A DNA stretch of 64,000 nt, taken from contig NZ_JBHUOP010000002.1 in the NCBI RefSeq assembly GCF_042683685.1, positions 558,001-622,000 on the forward strand, written 5' to 3'. Both the position numbers and the translations under genes were made by a program. Source of the DNA: Timonella corticicola (GTDB lineage Bacteria; Actinomycetota; Actinomycetes; Actinomycetales; Cellulomonadaceae). Positions 44,581-53,754 of this stretch are shown piece by piece (positions within the stretch are counted from its first letter, which is position 1; each line of letters starts with the position of its first letter). The notes under the pieces were generated by a model that was not told the origin of the DNA, searched no databases, and saw only the letters and a list, made by a program, of their open reading frames with translations.

Positions 44581-44937
44581 ATGACACGGATCGATGAGTT
44601 CACCACAGCGGTACGGGCCTTCTCCCAGGAACGAGATTGGGAGAAGTTCCAAGATCCCAAATCACTCGTGCTCGCGCTCACCGGCGAGGTCGGTGAAGTC
44701 GCCGAACTGCTCCAGTGGGTCCGCGAGGCTGACCTCCCGGCTGAGTTCGCATCGCCTGAACGCAAGGAACGTATCGGCGATGAACTCGCTGACGTGTTCA
44801 TATACCTTGTACGGCTCGCCGATGTCCTCGGCGTAGATCTTGGGGCTGCGGCCGAGGCCAAACTCGCACGCAACCGCGAACGTTTCCCCACCACAGGCCC
44901 GAACAACGTCACCGGCAGACTCGTTTCCAAGCAGTAG
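44581..44937 (+). CDS. MazG-like nucleotide pyrophosphohydrolase
   Basis: A 118-residue all-alpha NTP pyrophosphatase of the MazG/RS21-C6 type. The metal-binding motifs are GEVGEVAELLQW near residues 35-46 and DELADVFIYLVRLADVLGVD near 65-84, the EExxE and ExxD sets of the family. It should hydrolyse non-canonical or excess nucleoside triphosphates to monophosphates, a house-cleaning role. CAGGCT lies six bases before the ATG and there is no clear Shine-Dalgarno site. It is a single gene. Confidence 0.92.
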   Translation: MTRIDEFTTAVRAFSQERDWEKFQDPKSLVLALTGEVGEVAELLQWVREADLPAEFASPERKERIGDELADVFIYLVRLADVLGVDLGAAAEAKLARNRERFPTTGPNNVTGRLVSKQ

Positions 44938-45033
44938 AGTACCTATTTCGGTGCGAACTCCCGTTCGTTTCGTTCCGGCAGTGGTCTGCTTCGCAAAACA
45001 GTTACCCTCCGCTGCGCGCTACCTTGCCCGTAA

Positions 45034-45144
45034 CTAGTCCTTGTCTGAACGGTTGAAACTGTTCAGGTGCACGATCGAGGCGACAAGCCCACCCCACAGT
45101 AGGACGGTCGATGCGATCAGCATGATGATGGCGCTGGCGTTCAT
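45034..45144 (-). CDS. metS: MetS-like small subunit of methionine/alanine NSS importer
   Basis: A 36-residue single-helix protein (MNASAIIMLIASTVLLWGG, then LVASIVHLN, then a charged NRSDKD tail). Its ATG overlaps the stop of the large transporter gene (ATGA), and size, topology and position match the MetS small subunit needed by the MetP transporter of Corynebacterium. It is easily missed by gene finders. Confidence 0.85.
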   Translation of the reverse strand: MNASAIIMLIASTVLLWGGLVASIVHLNSFNRSDKD

Positions 45145-46784
45145 CGTTCGGTTCCTTCACTGTCGTGCGTGGTATTCCCTGCGTTTCCCGGTGTCACGTG
45201 GAGTTGCCCGGCTACGCCCATTGATGTGGCAGCCCCTGCGTGGATCCGCTCACCCGTGATCGCTGGTTCAGGTACGAACTGGTCCGGCGATTCCTTCCAC
45301 CGAATCGCCGTGAAGACGAGCGTGAGCACGATCATGAGGACGATGGCACCCCAGCCGAACAGTGCGTTGAACCAGGCAGGATAGCCGCCGTAAGGCTCTC
45401 GCAGGACATTGACCACCTCGGTCACGAACATGGCCAGCAGCACGAGTGGGATGATGACTCCAACGAACGTCATCCATACGTTGCCCACCTTGAACGATGA
45501 GTACGCGTTGAGGTGGTCTCGCAGCACCGGCAGCATCTTCAATCCGAGCAGCACGCCGAGCATGATGACCGCAGAGCCGACGATTCCAACTTCGTTAGCC
45601 CATTTATCGACTGTATCCAGAGCGTGCAGGCCCTCAGTACGTGCAAAGATGCCAACGGAGAACAGCGCCGAGACACCGCCAACGATCAGTGCTGCCTTAC
45701 GCGGGTTCCACCCGAACTTGTCTTGGAAGCTGGCCGACACCACCTGAAGCAACGAGATGAGCGACGTCAACCCGGCCAGCACAAGCGAGGCAAAGAACAG
45801 GAATCCAAAGATTTGCCCACCCGGCATCTGCGAGACGATCGCTGGGAAGGTCACGAACGACAACAACACGCCCTTGATTCCCTCGAGGTCCGCTATCTGC
45901 ACGCCCTGCTGCTGGGCCATGAATCCGAGCGTCGAGAACACACCGATACCGGCCAGAACCTCGAACGAGGAGTTCGCAAACCCCACCACGAGCCCTGGAC
46001 CGGTCAGGTTGTCCCGCTTCTTGATGTATGAGGAGTAGGTGATCATGATGCCGAACGCGATCGACAGCGAGAAGAAGATGTGCGCATATGCTGCGAGCCA
46101 GACCCTCGGCTCAGCGAGCGCTGCCCAGTTTGGGGTGAAGAAGGCGTTGAGACCATCCACGGCCCCTGGCAGGAACAGGCCGCGCACGACGAGCGCGCCA
46201 AAGAGAATCACGAGCAGGGGAATGAAGATGACGTTGGCCCTCTCAAGACCTTTTTGCACACCGGAGGCGAGGATGAACAGCGTGACCGCCCATACCGCGA
46301 GGAGCACCCACACGATGGGTCCCACAAACTCAACGGTCGTTCCAGGCGTCTCGGTCAGATGCAGGAAGTCTCCCACGAAGAAACCGGCCGGATCGTCTCC
46401 CCATCTGAGGTCTAACGAAAAGAACGCGAAACTCGCGGCCCACGCGATAATGACCGCGTAGTACAGGATGATCACAAAACAGATCGCGGTTTGGAACCAG
46501 CCAAGCCATTCCAGACGCTTGCGGATGCGTCTGAACACTGTGGGTGGTGCGCCCCGGTACCTGTTCCCAAGCGCGTAGTCCACGAACAGGATCGGTAGCC
46601 CTGCGGTCAGCATCGCAATCAGATAGGGGAGCAGGAAGGCCCCTCCACCGTTCTCATAGGCGACTCCCGGGAAACGCCAGATGTTTCCCAGTCCGACCGC
46701 CGAACCAATTGCAGCGAAGATAAAGCCTGCCTGCCCACTCCAAGCTTCCCGCTGTCTAGCCGGTGCGCTACTGCCCTCAGTCAT
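45141..46784 (-). CDS. metP: Sodium-dependent NSS-family amino-acid transporter (MetP-like)
   Basis: A 547-residue neurotransmitter:sodium symporter-type transporter with about eleven to twelve membrane helices. The sodium-site signature is GFIFAAIGSAVGLGNIWRF near residues 20-38. The partner small subunit gene follows with a 4-base overlap. In Corynebacterium the MetPS pair imports methionine and alanine with sodium, and I infer a similar role. The start at 46784 has GGAGGAC three bases upstream; an in-frame ATG 21 bases before it lacks such a site. Confidence 0.9.
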   Translation of the reverse strand: MTEGSSAPARQREAWSGQAGFIFAAIGSAVGLGNIWRFPGVAYENGGGAFLLPYLIAMLTAGLPILFVDYALGNRYRGAPPTVFRRIRKRLEWLGWFQTAICFVIILYYAVIIAWAASFAFFSLDLRWGDDPAGFFVGDFLHLTETPGTTVEFVGPIVWVLLAVWAVTLFILASGVQKGLERANVIFIPLLVILFGALVVRGLFLPGAVDGLNAFFTPNWAALAEPRVWLAAYAHIFFSLSIAFGIMITYSSYIKKRDNLTGPGLVVGFANSSFEVLAGIGVFSTLGFMAQQQGVQIADLEGIKGVLLSFVTFPAIVSQMPGGQIFGFLFFASLVLAGLTSLISLLQVVSASFQDKFGWNPRKAALIVGGVSALFSVGIFARTEGLHALDTVDKWANEVGIVGSAVIMLGVLLGLKMLPVLRDHLNAYSSFKVGNVWMTFVGVIIPLVLLAMFVTEVVNVLREPYGGYPAWFNALFGWGAIVLMIVLTLVFTAIRWKESPDQFVPEPAITGERIHAGAATSMGVAGQLHVTPGNAGNTTHDSEGTER

Positions 46785-46912
46785 TTGTCCTCCATGTCTG
46801 CCCACTCATCTAGGGTGCATCACTGCATGGTTTTACGCGACTGCAAGTAGATATACATCTCGGCATGCAGAGGCAAGCACCGTGCTCGGCAATCCGCTAC
46901 CAGCGCAGTTGG

Positions 46913-49900
46913 TCACGCACGCACAGTCAACGTTGATGCTCCAGATAGCAACCTTGTGACAGTAATGCCATCTGAGATCGCCTGCTTGAGTGTTTCCACA
47001 TGTGAAACAACGCCGACGGTTCGCCCTCCGTCACGCAGGTTCCCGAGCACCGCCACGACGCGGTCCAGCGCTTCGGGGTCCAGGGTGCCAAAGCCCTCGT
47101 CGATGAACAGGGTTCCCAGCTCAACGCCACCGGCTTCACCGGTCACCACGTCGGCAAGGCCAAGCGCGAGAGACAGGGAGGCGTTGAAGGTTTCCCCTCC
47201 GGACAACGTGCGCGGGTCGCGTTCCTTCTCGGTCTCATGGTCGATGACTCGCAGCGCCAGACCTGTGCGACGTGATGCGACGTCCTCCCTCTCATCGGAT
47301 CGTGCGAGCTCATAGCGGCCTTCAGACAGTTGTCGTAACCGAGTGTTGGCGGCCTCTACCACGTCTTCAAAGCGGCGTTTTAGCACGTAGGTTGCGAGAG
47401 TGGTCCGGCTGATGTTGTCGCTTGAGGTTCCCGCCGCGATCTCAGCCATGCGGATGGTGGGGCGTGCTTCGGCGTCGACCTCGTGCAGTCGTTCCATCGC
47501 GCGTTTGACCTCGGTGGAACGATATTCGCCGTCCTTGAGAGTTTTTGATGCGGCCTTCGCGAGGTGACCGGCTTGGCGTGCCTTCACCTGCGCATCGGTA
47601 TGAGCCTTCTTGAGTGCATCGACGTCCATGCTCAGCGTCTCGGGTAGTTCACGTAGTTCGGCAGATTCCAGTTGGGCGGAGACCGCCGCGACTCGTTCTC
47701 TGTAGCGCCGCACTTGCTCTGAGAGTTGTTCGCGTTCCGCCGTGCTGAGAGTGCCGGCACGCACCTCTTGCACCGAGTCAAACGCGTGCTCGGCAAGGGC
47801 ACGATTGAGTTCGACGGTCCGCTCGGACAAGGCCGCCTGCGCACTGTGTAGTTCTTCGAGTGCCGCGAGCACGGAGGAGATAGCCTCGACCTTTCCCTTG
47901 AGGAACGCGATGACCTGAGCAAGTGAGATGGCACCTTGCTCTGCGGATCCCGGTCCAGATGTCTTGTGAAACGCGATAACCTCTGCGGCGTACTGGGCGA
48001 CAGCCTCAGCCACACGAGCGCGGTCCGTTTCAAGCGCGACTGTATGCTCCGTGATCCTTGCGCTCAAGGCGCTGAGTTCCACGGCCGAACTCTTCTCGCT
48101 CTCCTCGAGCCGCTTGGTCTCCGTCTCATGATCCGCAAGTGCTCGCACCGTGGCCTTGAGGTCTTGTTCCGCGGCCTGCATGCGGGTCAAGGCTTCCTGC
48201 GCGTCAACGAGTTCCCTTTGGGCGGCTTCCCGTGTGGACTGTCCAGCCTGTTCAATCAGCGCGTCAAGGCGTTCCTGTGCCGCGGCCTGGTTGATGCGAA
48301 GAGACGCGAGTCGTTGCTCGGCCTCACGCCGTTCGTTCTCCGCCCTATCGACATCCTGCCTGGTCGCAGACTCAGGGTCTACCTGTGCCGGAGCCGGGTG
48401 TTCAAGTGATCCGCACACCGCACACGGCTGGCCTGGTTGTAGTTGCTCCGCGACAGTTGCGGCCAATTGCCCGAGCCACGCATTACGCAGGTCGTGTTCG
48501 CGCTGATTGACCACAGCGACAAGCTCCGCTTGCTCGGAGACCTGAGCCGTTGCCTCAGCCACCCGCTGCGCAGCCGTGTCCTTCAGCGTATGGGTCTTGA
48601 GCAGGTGCTCGGCACGTTCAACAGTGGCTTTACCCTGCGGGATGTGTGCCACCACCGAGTTCAGACTGTCCCGGCGCTCGATCAACTCCACACGTTGCGC
48701 AGGGCGCTGGCGAAGACGTTCAAGGGTCTTTCGCTGCTCTTCTTTCAGGGTTTCCAGGCGGGAACGGTCTCTTTCACGTGATGCTTCACGCCGCGGCAGC
48801 TCAGCTTCAACCGGAACCAGCGAGGACAATCCACCTATCGCATGCTGAGCGGCATCTCGTTGCTCGTTCAGATGCACCCGATTGCTTGAGAACGACCGTG
48901 CGAACACCTCCACCGAACTACGCGAGCCCTGCGAAATATCGCCATTCATTGCGCCAAGTTCAGCATAGTCCTGGGCCACTTCGACAGCGGATATGAAATT
49001 GTTGAGAGCCACATTTTGGGCCTTCTCCGCAGCGTCAACAGCGTCAACATAAGGGGTTACGTAAGAGGCGCGCACTGCCAGCGCATGGCGCGTTTCAGCA
49101 GTGGTGATTTCCGCAGCCCGTTGCATCAACTGTTCCAGTTCAACGCGCAGTCTCTCGCGCTGGGCAAACCACGCCACCTGGTCTTTTGCGAACTGCAGGG
49201 TTTCCGCGGCGATGCGTTCAGCGTCGACCGCAGCCCACTCGTTGTCCGAGGTTTCCTCAGCACGCTCACGCAGTCGCGCGATCTCCTGTTCGAGCATATC
49301 CCCCAGCGCGTCCGGTTCTGCCGCAAGTAGGTCCTCAATGTTGAGTTCGGGGTTCTCGACAGCCTGTACGAACGCACGAACAGCCTCGTTTCGGGCAACA
49401 CGCTGCCCCTCAATCAGTTTCTCCGCGTCACGTTTGAGCGCCGCCAACTGATCCTGTGCGCGCTCATATATTTCGGTGCCGAACACTCGCTGCAAGAGTT
49501 GTCGTCGGTCTTCTGGGACTGATCGCAGGAACTTGGAGAACTCTCCTTGAGGGAGCACGATGGTCTGCGAGAACTGTTCCTTGGTCAGTCCGATGTAACG
49601 CGTTATCTCAGGGCCGATCTCATCGAACCGGGTGGAGATGACCTGCCCCACTTCGAGTTCCGCAACCTGCGTGGGGGCGGCTCCCTGAGCGTACGCCTGC
49701 GTGATCTGATCGAGTTCCGCCACGCTCAAGCGGCTGAGCACGCCTTGTGCATTCTGCCGGGTGAGCCCCTCACCACGCTTCTTGGGGCGCATTCGGGCAG
49801 GTTGTCGTAGAACCCGAAAGATTCCGTGGCTGGTCTCAAAGATCAGGTCCACGTAGGTTTCTTGCGTATCGGCGGCGTGGTCCGAGCGGATACGGTCGTC

Positions 49901-50086
49901 GCTGGCTTCTTTGGAGGCCACGGACCCGTACAGCCCGTAGACGATCGCATCAATGACCGTGGATTTACCCGCTCCGGTGGGACCTTCCAGTAAGAACAGA
50001 CCAGAGGCGCCGAGTTCCCCGAAATCGATGTGGTGTTCGCCAACGAAAGGTCCAACTGCGCTGAGCGATAGGTGATGTATCTGCAT
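46913..50086 (-). CDS. sbcC: DNA repair exonuclease ATPase subunit SbcC
   Basis: A 1057-residue SMC-like ATPase. Walker A GPTGAGKST is at residues 35-43, the Q-loop near PQGEF at 179, long coiled coils flank the zinc hook CAVC (Cys555 and Cys558), and the C-terminal lobe has signature LSGGETFNASLSLALGLADV and Walker B TLFIDEGFGTLD. With SbcD it forms a nuclease that opens hairpins and blocked DNA ends. It starts two bases after the sbcD stop (TGATCATG), so the two are co-translated. Length is usual for the family. Confidence 0.96.
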   Translation of the reverse strand: MQIHHLSLSAVGPFVGEHHIDFGELGASGLFLLEGPTGAGKSTVIDAIVYGLYGSVASKEASDDRIRSDHAADTQETYVDLIFETSHGIFRVLRQPARMRPKKRGEGLTRQNAQGVLSRLSVAELDQITQAYAQGAAPTQVAELEVGQVISTRFDEIGPEITRYIGLTKEQFSQTIVLPQGEFSKFLRSVPEDRRQLLQRVFGTEIYERAQDQLAALKRDAEKLIEGQRVARNEAVRAFVQAVENPELNIEDLLAAEPDALGDMLEQEIARLRERAEETSDNEWAAVDAERIAAETLQFAKDQVAWFAQRERLRVELEQLMQRAAEITTAETRHALAVRASYVTPYVDAVDAAEKAQNVALNNFISAVEVAQDYAELGAMNGDISQGSRSSVEVFARSFSSNRVHLNEQRDAAQHAIGGLSSLVPVEAELPRREASRERDRSRLETLKEEQRKTLERLRQRPAQRVELIERRDSLNSVVAHIPQGKATVERAEHLLKTHTLKDTAAQRVAEATAQVSEQAELVAVVNQREHDLRNAWLGQLAATVAEQLQPGQPCAVCGSLEHPAPAQVDPESATRQDVDRAENERREAEQRLASLRINQAAAQERLDALIEQAGQSTREAAQRELVDAQEALTRMQAAEQDLKATVRALADHETETKRLEESEKSSAVELSALSARITEHTVALETDRARVAEAVAQYAAEVIAFHKTSGPGSAEQGAISLAQVIAFLKGKVEAISSVLAALEELHSAQAALSERTVELNRALAEHAFDSVQEVRAGTLSTAEREQLSEQVRRYRERVAAVSAQLESAELRELPETLSMDVDALKKAHTDAQVKARQAGHLAKAASKTLKDGEYRSTEVKRAMERLHEVDAEARPTIRMAEIAAGTSSDNISRTTLATYVLKRRFEDVVEAANTRLRQLSEGRYELARSDEREDVASRRTGLALRVIDHETEKERDPRTLSGGETFNASLSLALGLADVVTGEAGGVELGTLFIDEGFGTLDPEALDRVVAVLGNLRDGGRTVGVVSHVETLKQAISDGITVTRLLSGASTLTVRA

Positions 50087-50088
50087 GA

Positions 50089-51336
50089 TCAGGCACTCCG
50101 TTCCATTGCCCGAGCCTGGTCAAGGGCACGTTCCAGAACGGCTTGTTCTTGAGCGGTTGGCGGTAGCGAGGTCACGTCCTCTACGAACTGCCGCGCAACC
50201 TGCGCCGGGTCGGTGGTTGCGTTCACGGCAATTGCCTGACGTTGTGGCCGCTGTGCACCTGCTGGGCTGTGTTGCATGACCAACGCGTGAGGGAAACGCT
50301 GCTTGAGTCGGGCGTTCATCTCTTGCGGGCGTATTGGGTCCGTGATCGTAATGCGTACCCAGTCATCGACGTATGTTGCCCCGCCCTCCCCGAGCACGTC
50401 CTCCATCGTGCCCGTGACCTCGCTGAGCTGGCGAGGCACCGGTGCCGTGATGAGTTCTGGCTCGCCAACCACCCCGTTGTCACCGAACGTCACAATCGCA
50501 GTTGACTTCCTGTGGTTCATCTCGGAGAAGGAGAAGGCAAGCGGGGACCCGGAGTACCTAGCAACGGCGCCGGGGACCGAAACCCTCTGCGCTCCGTGCA
50601 GGTGCCCAAGCGCAACATAGTCAACGCCCTCAAAGACCCCCGCCGGAACCGAATCAACACCACCCACACGGATGTCTCGCTCAGATTCGCTTGCCTGCCC
50701 ACCGACAACAAAGGCATGAGCCATGACGAGCGAGTTCACACGTCCATCTGCACGGCGCACAGCCAGGTCCGCTCGAACCAGTCCCATCGCTGCCGACATA
50801 ACGGCCTCGTGACTGCGTGCGATGGTGGGCCGCGAGTCCTGTTGTTCCTCAGCCCCCTCAGCAACGCTCACACTGCCCTCGCCCAAAGGCCCATCAAGAC
50901 CGCAGCACCGCGCGAGTTCAGGCCGAGCCGCATCCGGGTCGAGATATGGCAGGCCGTATACGAGCAGCGGTGAGCTGCCCCGAACAGCCGGAATGTCCAC
51001 CGGTTCGGCTACGGAGGCGACCTTGGAGCGGATATGGATGTTGGGGCGCATCAGTTGCGCACCGAACCCCAGACGGATCGCCGAGTCATGGTTACCGGGA
51101 GTAAGGATCACGTGCGTGGTGTCGGCCAGCCGTGCAAGAGTGTCCGACAGCAATTCGACCGAGGAGACGGGCGGGATGGCCCGATCGTATACATCACCTG
51201 ACACGACCACGGCATCGATCTGTTCGGAGCGCACGAGGTCGACCAGGTGATCGAAGTACTGAGCATGGTGCTCATGCAGGTCAACGCCATGCAGGGTTCG
51301 GCCAATATGCCAGTCGGAGGTGTGTGCGATCCGCAT
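50089..51336 (-). CDS. sbcD: DNA repair exonuclease subunit SbcD
   Basis: A 415-residue Mre11-like calcineurin-fold nuclease, partner of SbcC. Phosphodiesterase motifs are DWHIG near residue 8, SGDVYDRA, GNHDSA and GHLHG; the C-terminal 90 residues form the capping and SbcC-binding region. The start is the ATG at 51336, which gives the family N-terminus MRIAHTSDWH and has TACGGT seven bases upstream, suggesting a leaderless message; an upstream ATG 30 bases earlier gives extra, unsupported residues. It is divergent from the small secreted-protein gene at 51574. Confidence 0.95.
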   Translation of the reverse strand: MRIAHTSDWHIGRTLHGVDLHEHHAQYFDHLVDLVRSEQIDAVVVSGDVYDRAIPPVSSVELLSDTLARLADTTHVILTPGNHDSAIRLGFGAQLMRPNIHIRSKVASVAEPVDIPAVRGSSPLLVYGLPYLDPDAARPELARCCGLDGPLGEGSVSVAEGAEEQQDSRPTIARSHEAVMSAAMGLVRADLAVRRADGRVNSLVMAHAFVVGGQASESERDIRVGGVDSVPAGVFEGVDYVALGHLHGAQRVSVPGAVARYSGSPLAFSFSEMNHRKSTAIVTFGDNGVVGEPELITAPVPRQLSEVTGTMEDVLGEGGATYVDDWVRITITDPIRPQEMNARLKQRFPHALVMQHSPAGAQRPQRQAIAVNATTDPAQVARQFVEDVTSLPPTAQEQAVLERALDQARAMERSA

Positions 51337-51573
51337 GAAGTACACCGTATCGTGTGCCTGCGACATTTCCTGTCACGCTGACAGCCGTAACCTGCGCTGG
51401 AAAATGCGGGCTCGTCGCCAATCCCCGTTTGCAGGCGGGCGTGAGCCCAGCCGTGAAGCCACGAGCGGGATATTTCCCACTCGCAGAGGAGGACACGGAG
51501 AGTTCTCTCCTCGTTCACACAATTCCCACGTGTGCCTCTAGTAATTTGATCTGCGCCGTTACATAATCGTTAT
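51337..51573. other. Divergent intergenic region upstream of sbcD
   Basis: It holds the sbcD promoter (TACGGT, 51344-51349, minus strand) and that of the next gene (CATAAT, 51562-51567, plus strand). A GGGCTC/GAGCCC pair near 51408-51453 makes a weak stem and includes CTCGTCGCCAAT, the intergenic motif seen elsewhere. No gene is seen. Confidence 0.5.
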
Positions 51574-52005
51574 ATGAAGTCAACGACGACTCGTCTTGCG
51601 GCTTCAGTCCTTGCGATAGCCATCCCCTTCGCGCCGACTGCCGCCCACGCCGATTCCAACACGAAGCAGTCCAGTGACGCAGCCATCCACACTGCGGCGC
51701 TACAGGACGCCGCGGCAGCGACCACGCACCTCGATATCCGCGCACGCGAGGCCATCGCCCATGCCATCGATTCCGCGGTGCATGCCGCCCGCCAATCACT
51801 CGCACTGCATGAAAAACTGCGCTCATCAGACCAGTTGGCTGCATCGTTCCACGAAGAGCTGATCACCCAAACGGCCACCGCCCTCGACGCCACCTACGCC
51901 GAGGTAACGTACGCGCGCACGCTCATACCCCGCAATGCACCGGCCCTCGCAGCCACGCTCGATCTGATCATCTCGGATGTCGCGCAGCTCCGCTCGGCCC
52001 TGTAA
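51574..52005 (+). CDS. Small secreted protein of unknown function
   Basis: A 143-residue exported protein. The signal peptide (KSTTTRLAASVLAIAIPFAP) ends near AHAD at residues 24-27. The mature part is Ala-rich and helical (REAIAHAIDSAVHAARQSLA), with no Cys. CATAAT lies six bases before the ATG, so the message is probably leaderless. It lies ten bases upstream of a helical lipoprotein gene, and both may act in the envelope. No family is recognised. Confidence 0.7.
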   Translation: MKSTTTRLAASVLAIAIPFAPTAAHADSNTKQSSDAAIHTAALQDAAAATTHLDIRAREAIAHAIDSAVHAARQSLALHEKLRSSDQLAASFHEELITQTATALDATYAEVTYARTLIPRNAPALAATLDLIISDVAQLRSAL

Positions 52006-52015
52006 GAATGAAGGC

Positions 52016-52480
52016 ATGAAAACTCGTATCCGCCACCTCGCATGTGCCCTCGCCATCGCCGCGGCAACCGCCAGCCTTGGCGCGTGCTCCCAGGCCTCAG
52101 ATCTCGCGAGCAACCTGAACTCCACGATCGAGAGCGCGAAGTCGAAGGCCTCTGACCTCAAGGCCGAGGGCGATAGGCTCCTGGACCAGGCCAAGACCCT
52201 GAGCGTGGACGCGAAGGACAAGGTATCAACCGCCACGCAGTCAGCGCAGCAGGCCGCTGACAACGCCCGTGCAGCGCTAGATGACCTCCAGGCCAAGAAG
52301 GACTCGGCTGAGGCCAGCGCCGACGACGCCCAAAAGAAACTCGAAGATGCCAAGTCCGCGCTCGATGGTTTGACCTCGCAACTCAGTGGGGATGAACTCA
52401 AGCAGGTCGAAGCCGAACGCGACAAGATCGTCGCTTCGCTCAATGACCTCATCGGTCAACTCGAAAAAGCCGGCAACTAG
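52016..52480 (+). CDS. Coiled-coil lipoprotein
   Basis: A 154-residue lipoprotein: signal peptide with lipobox LGAC near residues 21-24, then a continuous Ala/Lys/Asp-rich coiled coil (KSKASDLKAEGDRLLDQAK, KKDSAEASADDAQKKLEDAK). Such proteins resemble Lpp-like spacers or stalks, but no specific family is recognised. It follows the preceding gene after ten bases. Its TAG overlaps the stop of the convergent YbaK-type gene in CTAG. Confidence 0.72.
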   Translation: MKTRIRHLACALAIAAATASLGACSQASDLASNLNSTIESAKSKASDLKAEGDRLLDQAKTLSVDAKDKVSTATQSAQQAADNARAALDDLQAKKDSAEASADDAQKKLEDAKSALDGLTSQLSGDELKQVEAERDKIVASLNDLIGQLEKAGN

Positions 52481-53013
52481 CGTTCTTCGCCGACATCGGC
52501 CACGGTGGCGCCCAACACCCGGATCAGATCGTCTGCGTCAACGGTTGCGGCCACACCGTGCGCACCCGCACCGATCGACACCCTGCGGCCCATGATCGGC
52601 TCATCCACGATGACCTCAAGCGGGGTCAGCGTGCCAAACGGGGTGATCGTGCCACGCACGTACCCGGTCACGTCAAAGGCCTCCTGGGCATCGGGCATGT
52701 GCAGCCGCGAAACTCCCAGCACCTTGCGGACCTTCGCCCACGACACCTGCCGGTTCCCGGCGACGAGCACAAAGATGTAGCGGCCCTCGGAGACCCGCAC
52801 CACGAGCGATTTCACGATGTCTCGCGGCGTCACGCCGCGCACCTGCGCTGCCTCCTCAAGCGAGTTGACCGGCCCGTGTTCGGTGATGGTGAAGTCGATT
52901 TCCGACGATTCCAAGGCCGCGAGCGCCCTCTCTCGCGGAGTTGGTGCCTGGGTTGAGTTGTCCTGTGGTTGCGTCGAGTCAGTGTGGTCCGGCCCTGTTG
53001 GCGGGGTGGGCAT
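52477..53013 (-). CDS. YbaK/EbsC-family aminoacyl-tRNA deacylase
   Basis: A 178-residue protein of the YbaK/ProX editing family, which removes wrongly attached amino acids from tRNA. After a Pro/Thr-rich N-terminal 28 residues, the core begins RALAALESSEIDFTITEHG, with SLVVRVSEGRYIFVLVAGN and the catalytic-type Lys in PRDIVKSLV, then VDEPIMGRRVSIGAGAHG near the end. AAAGGAG lies five bases before the ATG at 53013 and fixes the start; a longer in-frame reading runs through the DinB gene. Which tRNA it edits is unknown. Confidence 0.9.
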   Translation of the reverse strand: MPTPPTGPDHTDSTQPQDNSTQAPTPRERALAALESSEIDFTITEHGPVNSLEEAAQVRGVTPRDIVKSLVVRVSEGRYIFVLVAGNRQVSWAKVRKVLGVSRLHMPDAQEAFDVTGYVRGTITPFGTLTPLEVIVDEPIMGRRVSIGAGAHGVAATVDADDLIRVLGATVADVGEER

Positions 53014-53023
53014 TGGGGCTCCT

Positions 53024-53542
53024 TTAGTTGCGGGTGTCCCACACGTGGTGGACGAGGTCGTGAGCTGCGTATCGACCAAGGGTGAGCACGGTGAAGTGTG
53101 AACCGTTGGAGCGCAGGCCGGTGCGGTCGGCGTGGGTGGGCTCCACCGCATCGTAGGCTGCTGCGAACTCCTCGGCGTTGGCTTCCAGGTCAGCGAGCAC
53201 CTGCTGCGGGTCTTGCGCAGCGTAGTTTCCTGTCTCTGCCGCTTCATCTTGATCCCAGTTGGGGAAGCCGGGGTTATCTTGCGTGAGCATGAGGTTGAGG
53301 CGTCCAAGCATGACCTTGTGGACGTCACGGACGTGGGCCGCGTATTCAAGCGCAGACCACACGCCGGGGTTCGGGCGTTCGCGGACATCCTCACGAGTGA
53401 GCACTTCGCGCCAATGCGGCAGTTGTGCCCGCGCGGTGTCTCCGATCTGGTCGAGCGTGAGTAGAGATGCGTTGAATCCGCAGTCCGGACATTCCTGCTC
53501 GATGACCCACGTCCAGTCCTTGGTGTCTGGCGTGATGCTCAT
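53024..53542 (-). CDS. DinB/YfiT-like four-helix protein
   Basis: A 172-residue DinB-like protein. PDCGFNAS near the start, then PGVWSALEYAAHVRDVHKVM near residues 58-77, and a C-terminal HDLVHHVWD supply the three His typical of the metal site of the four-helix bundle. Related proteins act in mycothiol- or bacillithiol-dependent transfer reactions; the substrate here is unknown. GGAGGGGAAC precedes the ATG. It lies ten bases upstream of the YbaK-type gene. Confidence 0.87.
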   Translation of the reverse strand: MSITPDTKDWTWVIEQECPDCGFNASLLTLDQIGDTARAQLPHWREVLTREDVRERPNPGVWSALEYAAHVRDVHKVMLGRLNLMLTQDNPGFPNWDQDEAAETGNYAAQDPQQVLADLEANAEEFAAAYDAVEPTHADRTGLRSNGSHFTVLTLGRYAAHDLVHHVWDTRN

Positions 53543-53677
53543 GTTCCCCTCCTGTGTACGTTTACTTGCTCTTCACCGTACTCCCGTCTTGGCTCGTGTT
53601 GCCACACGGTGTTCACGGGGCGAATAAACGTAAACGTCCTCCGAAATGTGGGGTTGGCACGCCTCAGTGGAACTGAA

Positions 53678-53738
53678 TGTGTAGTTTTTACTTGTATGTG
53701 AGTATCAACCACCCTCACAGTGAAGTAATTTCTACACA
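53678..53738 (-). terminator. Imperfect long hairpin downstream of the dipeptide importer operon
   Basis: A stem of about 25 bp with several mismatches (arms near 53678-53702 and 53714-53738; TGTGTAG and CTACACA ends) lies 17 bases past the last importer gene on the minus strand. The arm TTTTTACTTG recalls the 26-bp inverted repeat at 15.1 kb. Confidence 0.55.
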
Positions 53739-53754
53739 CCCAACGTACGGACCC

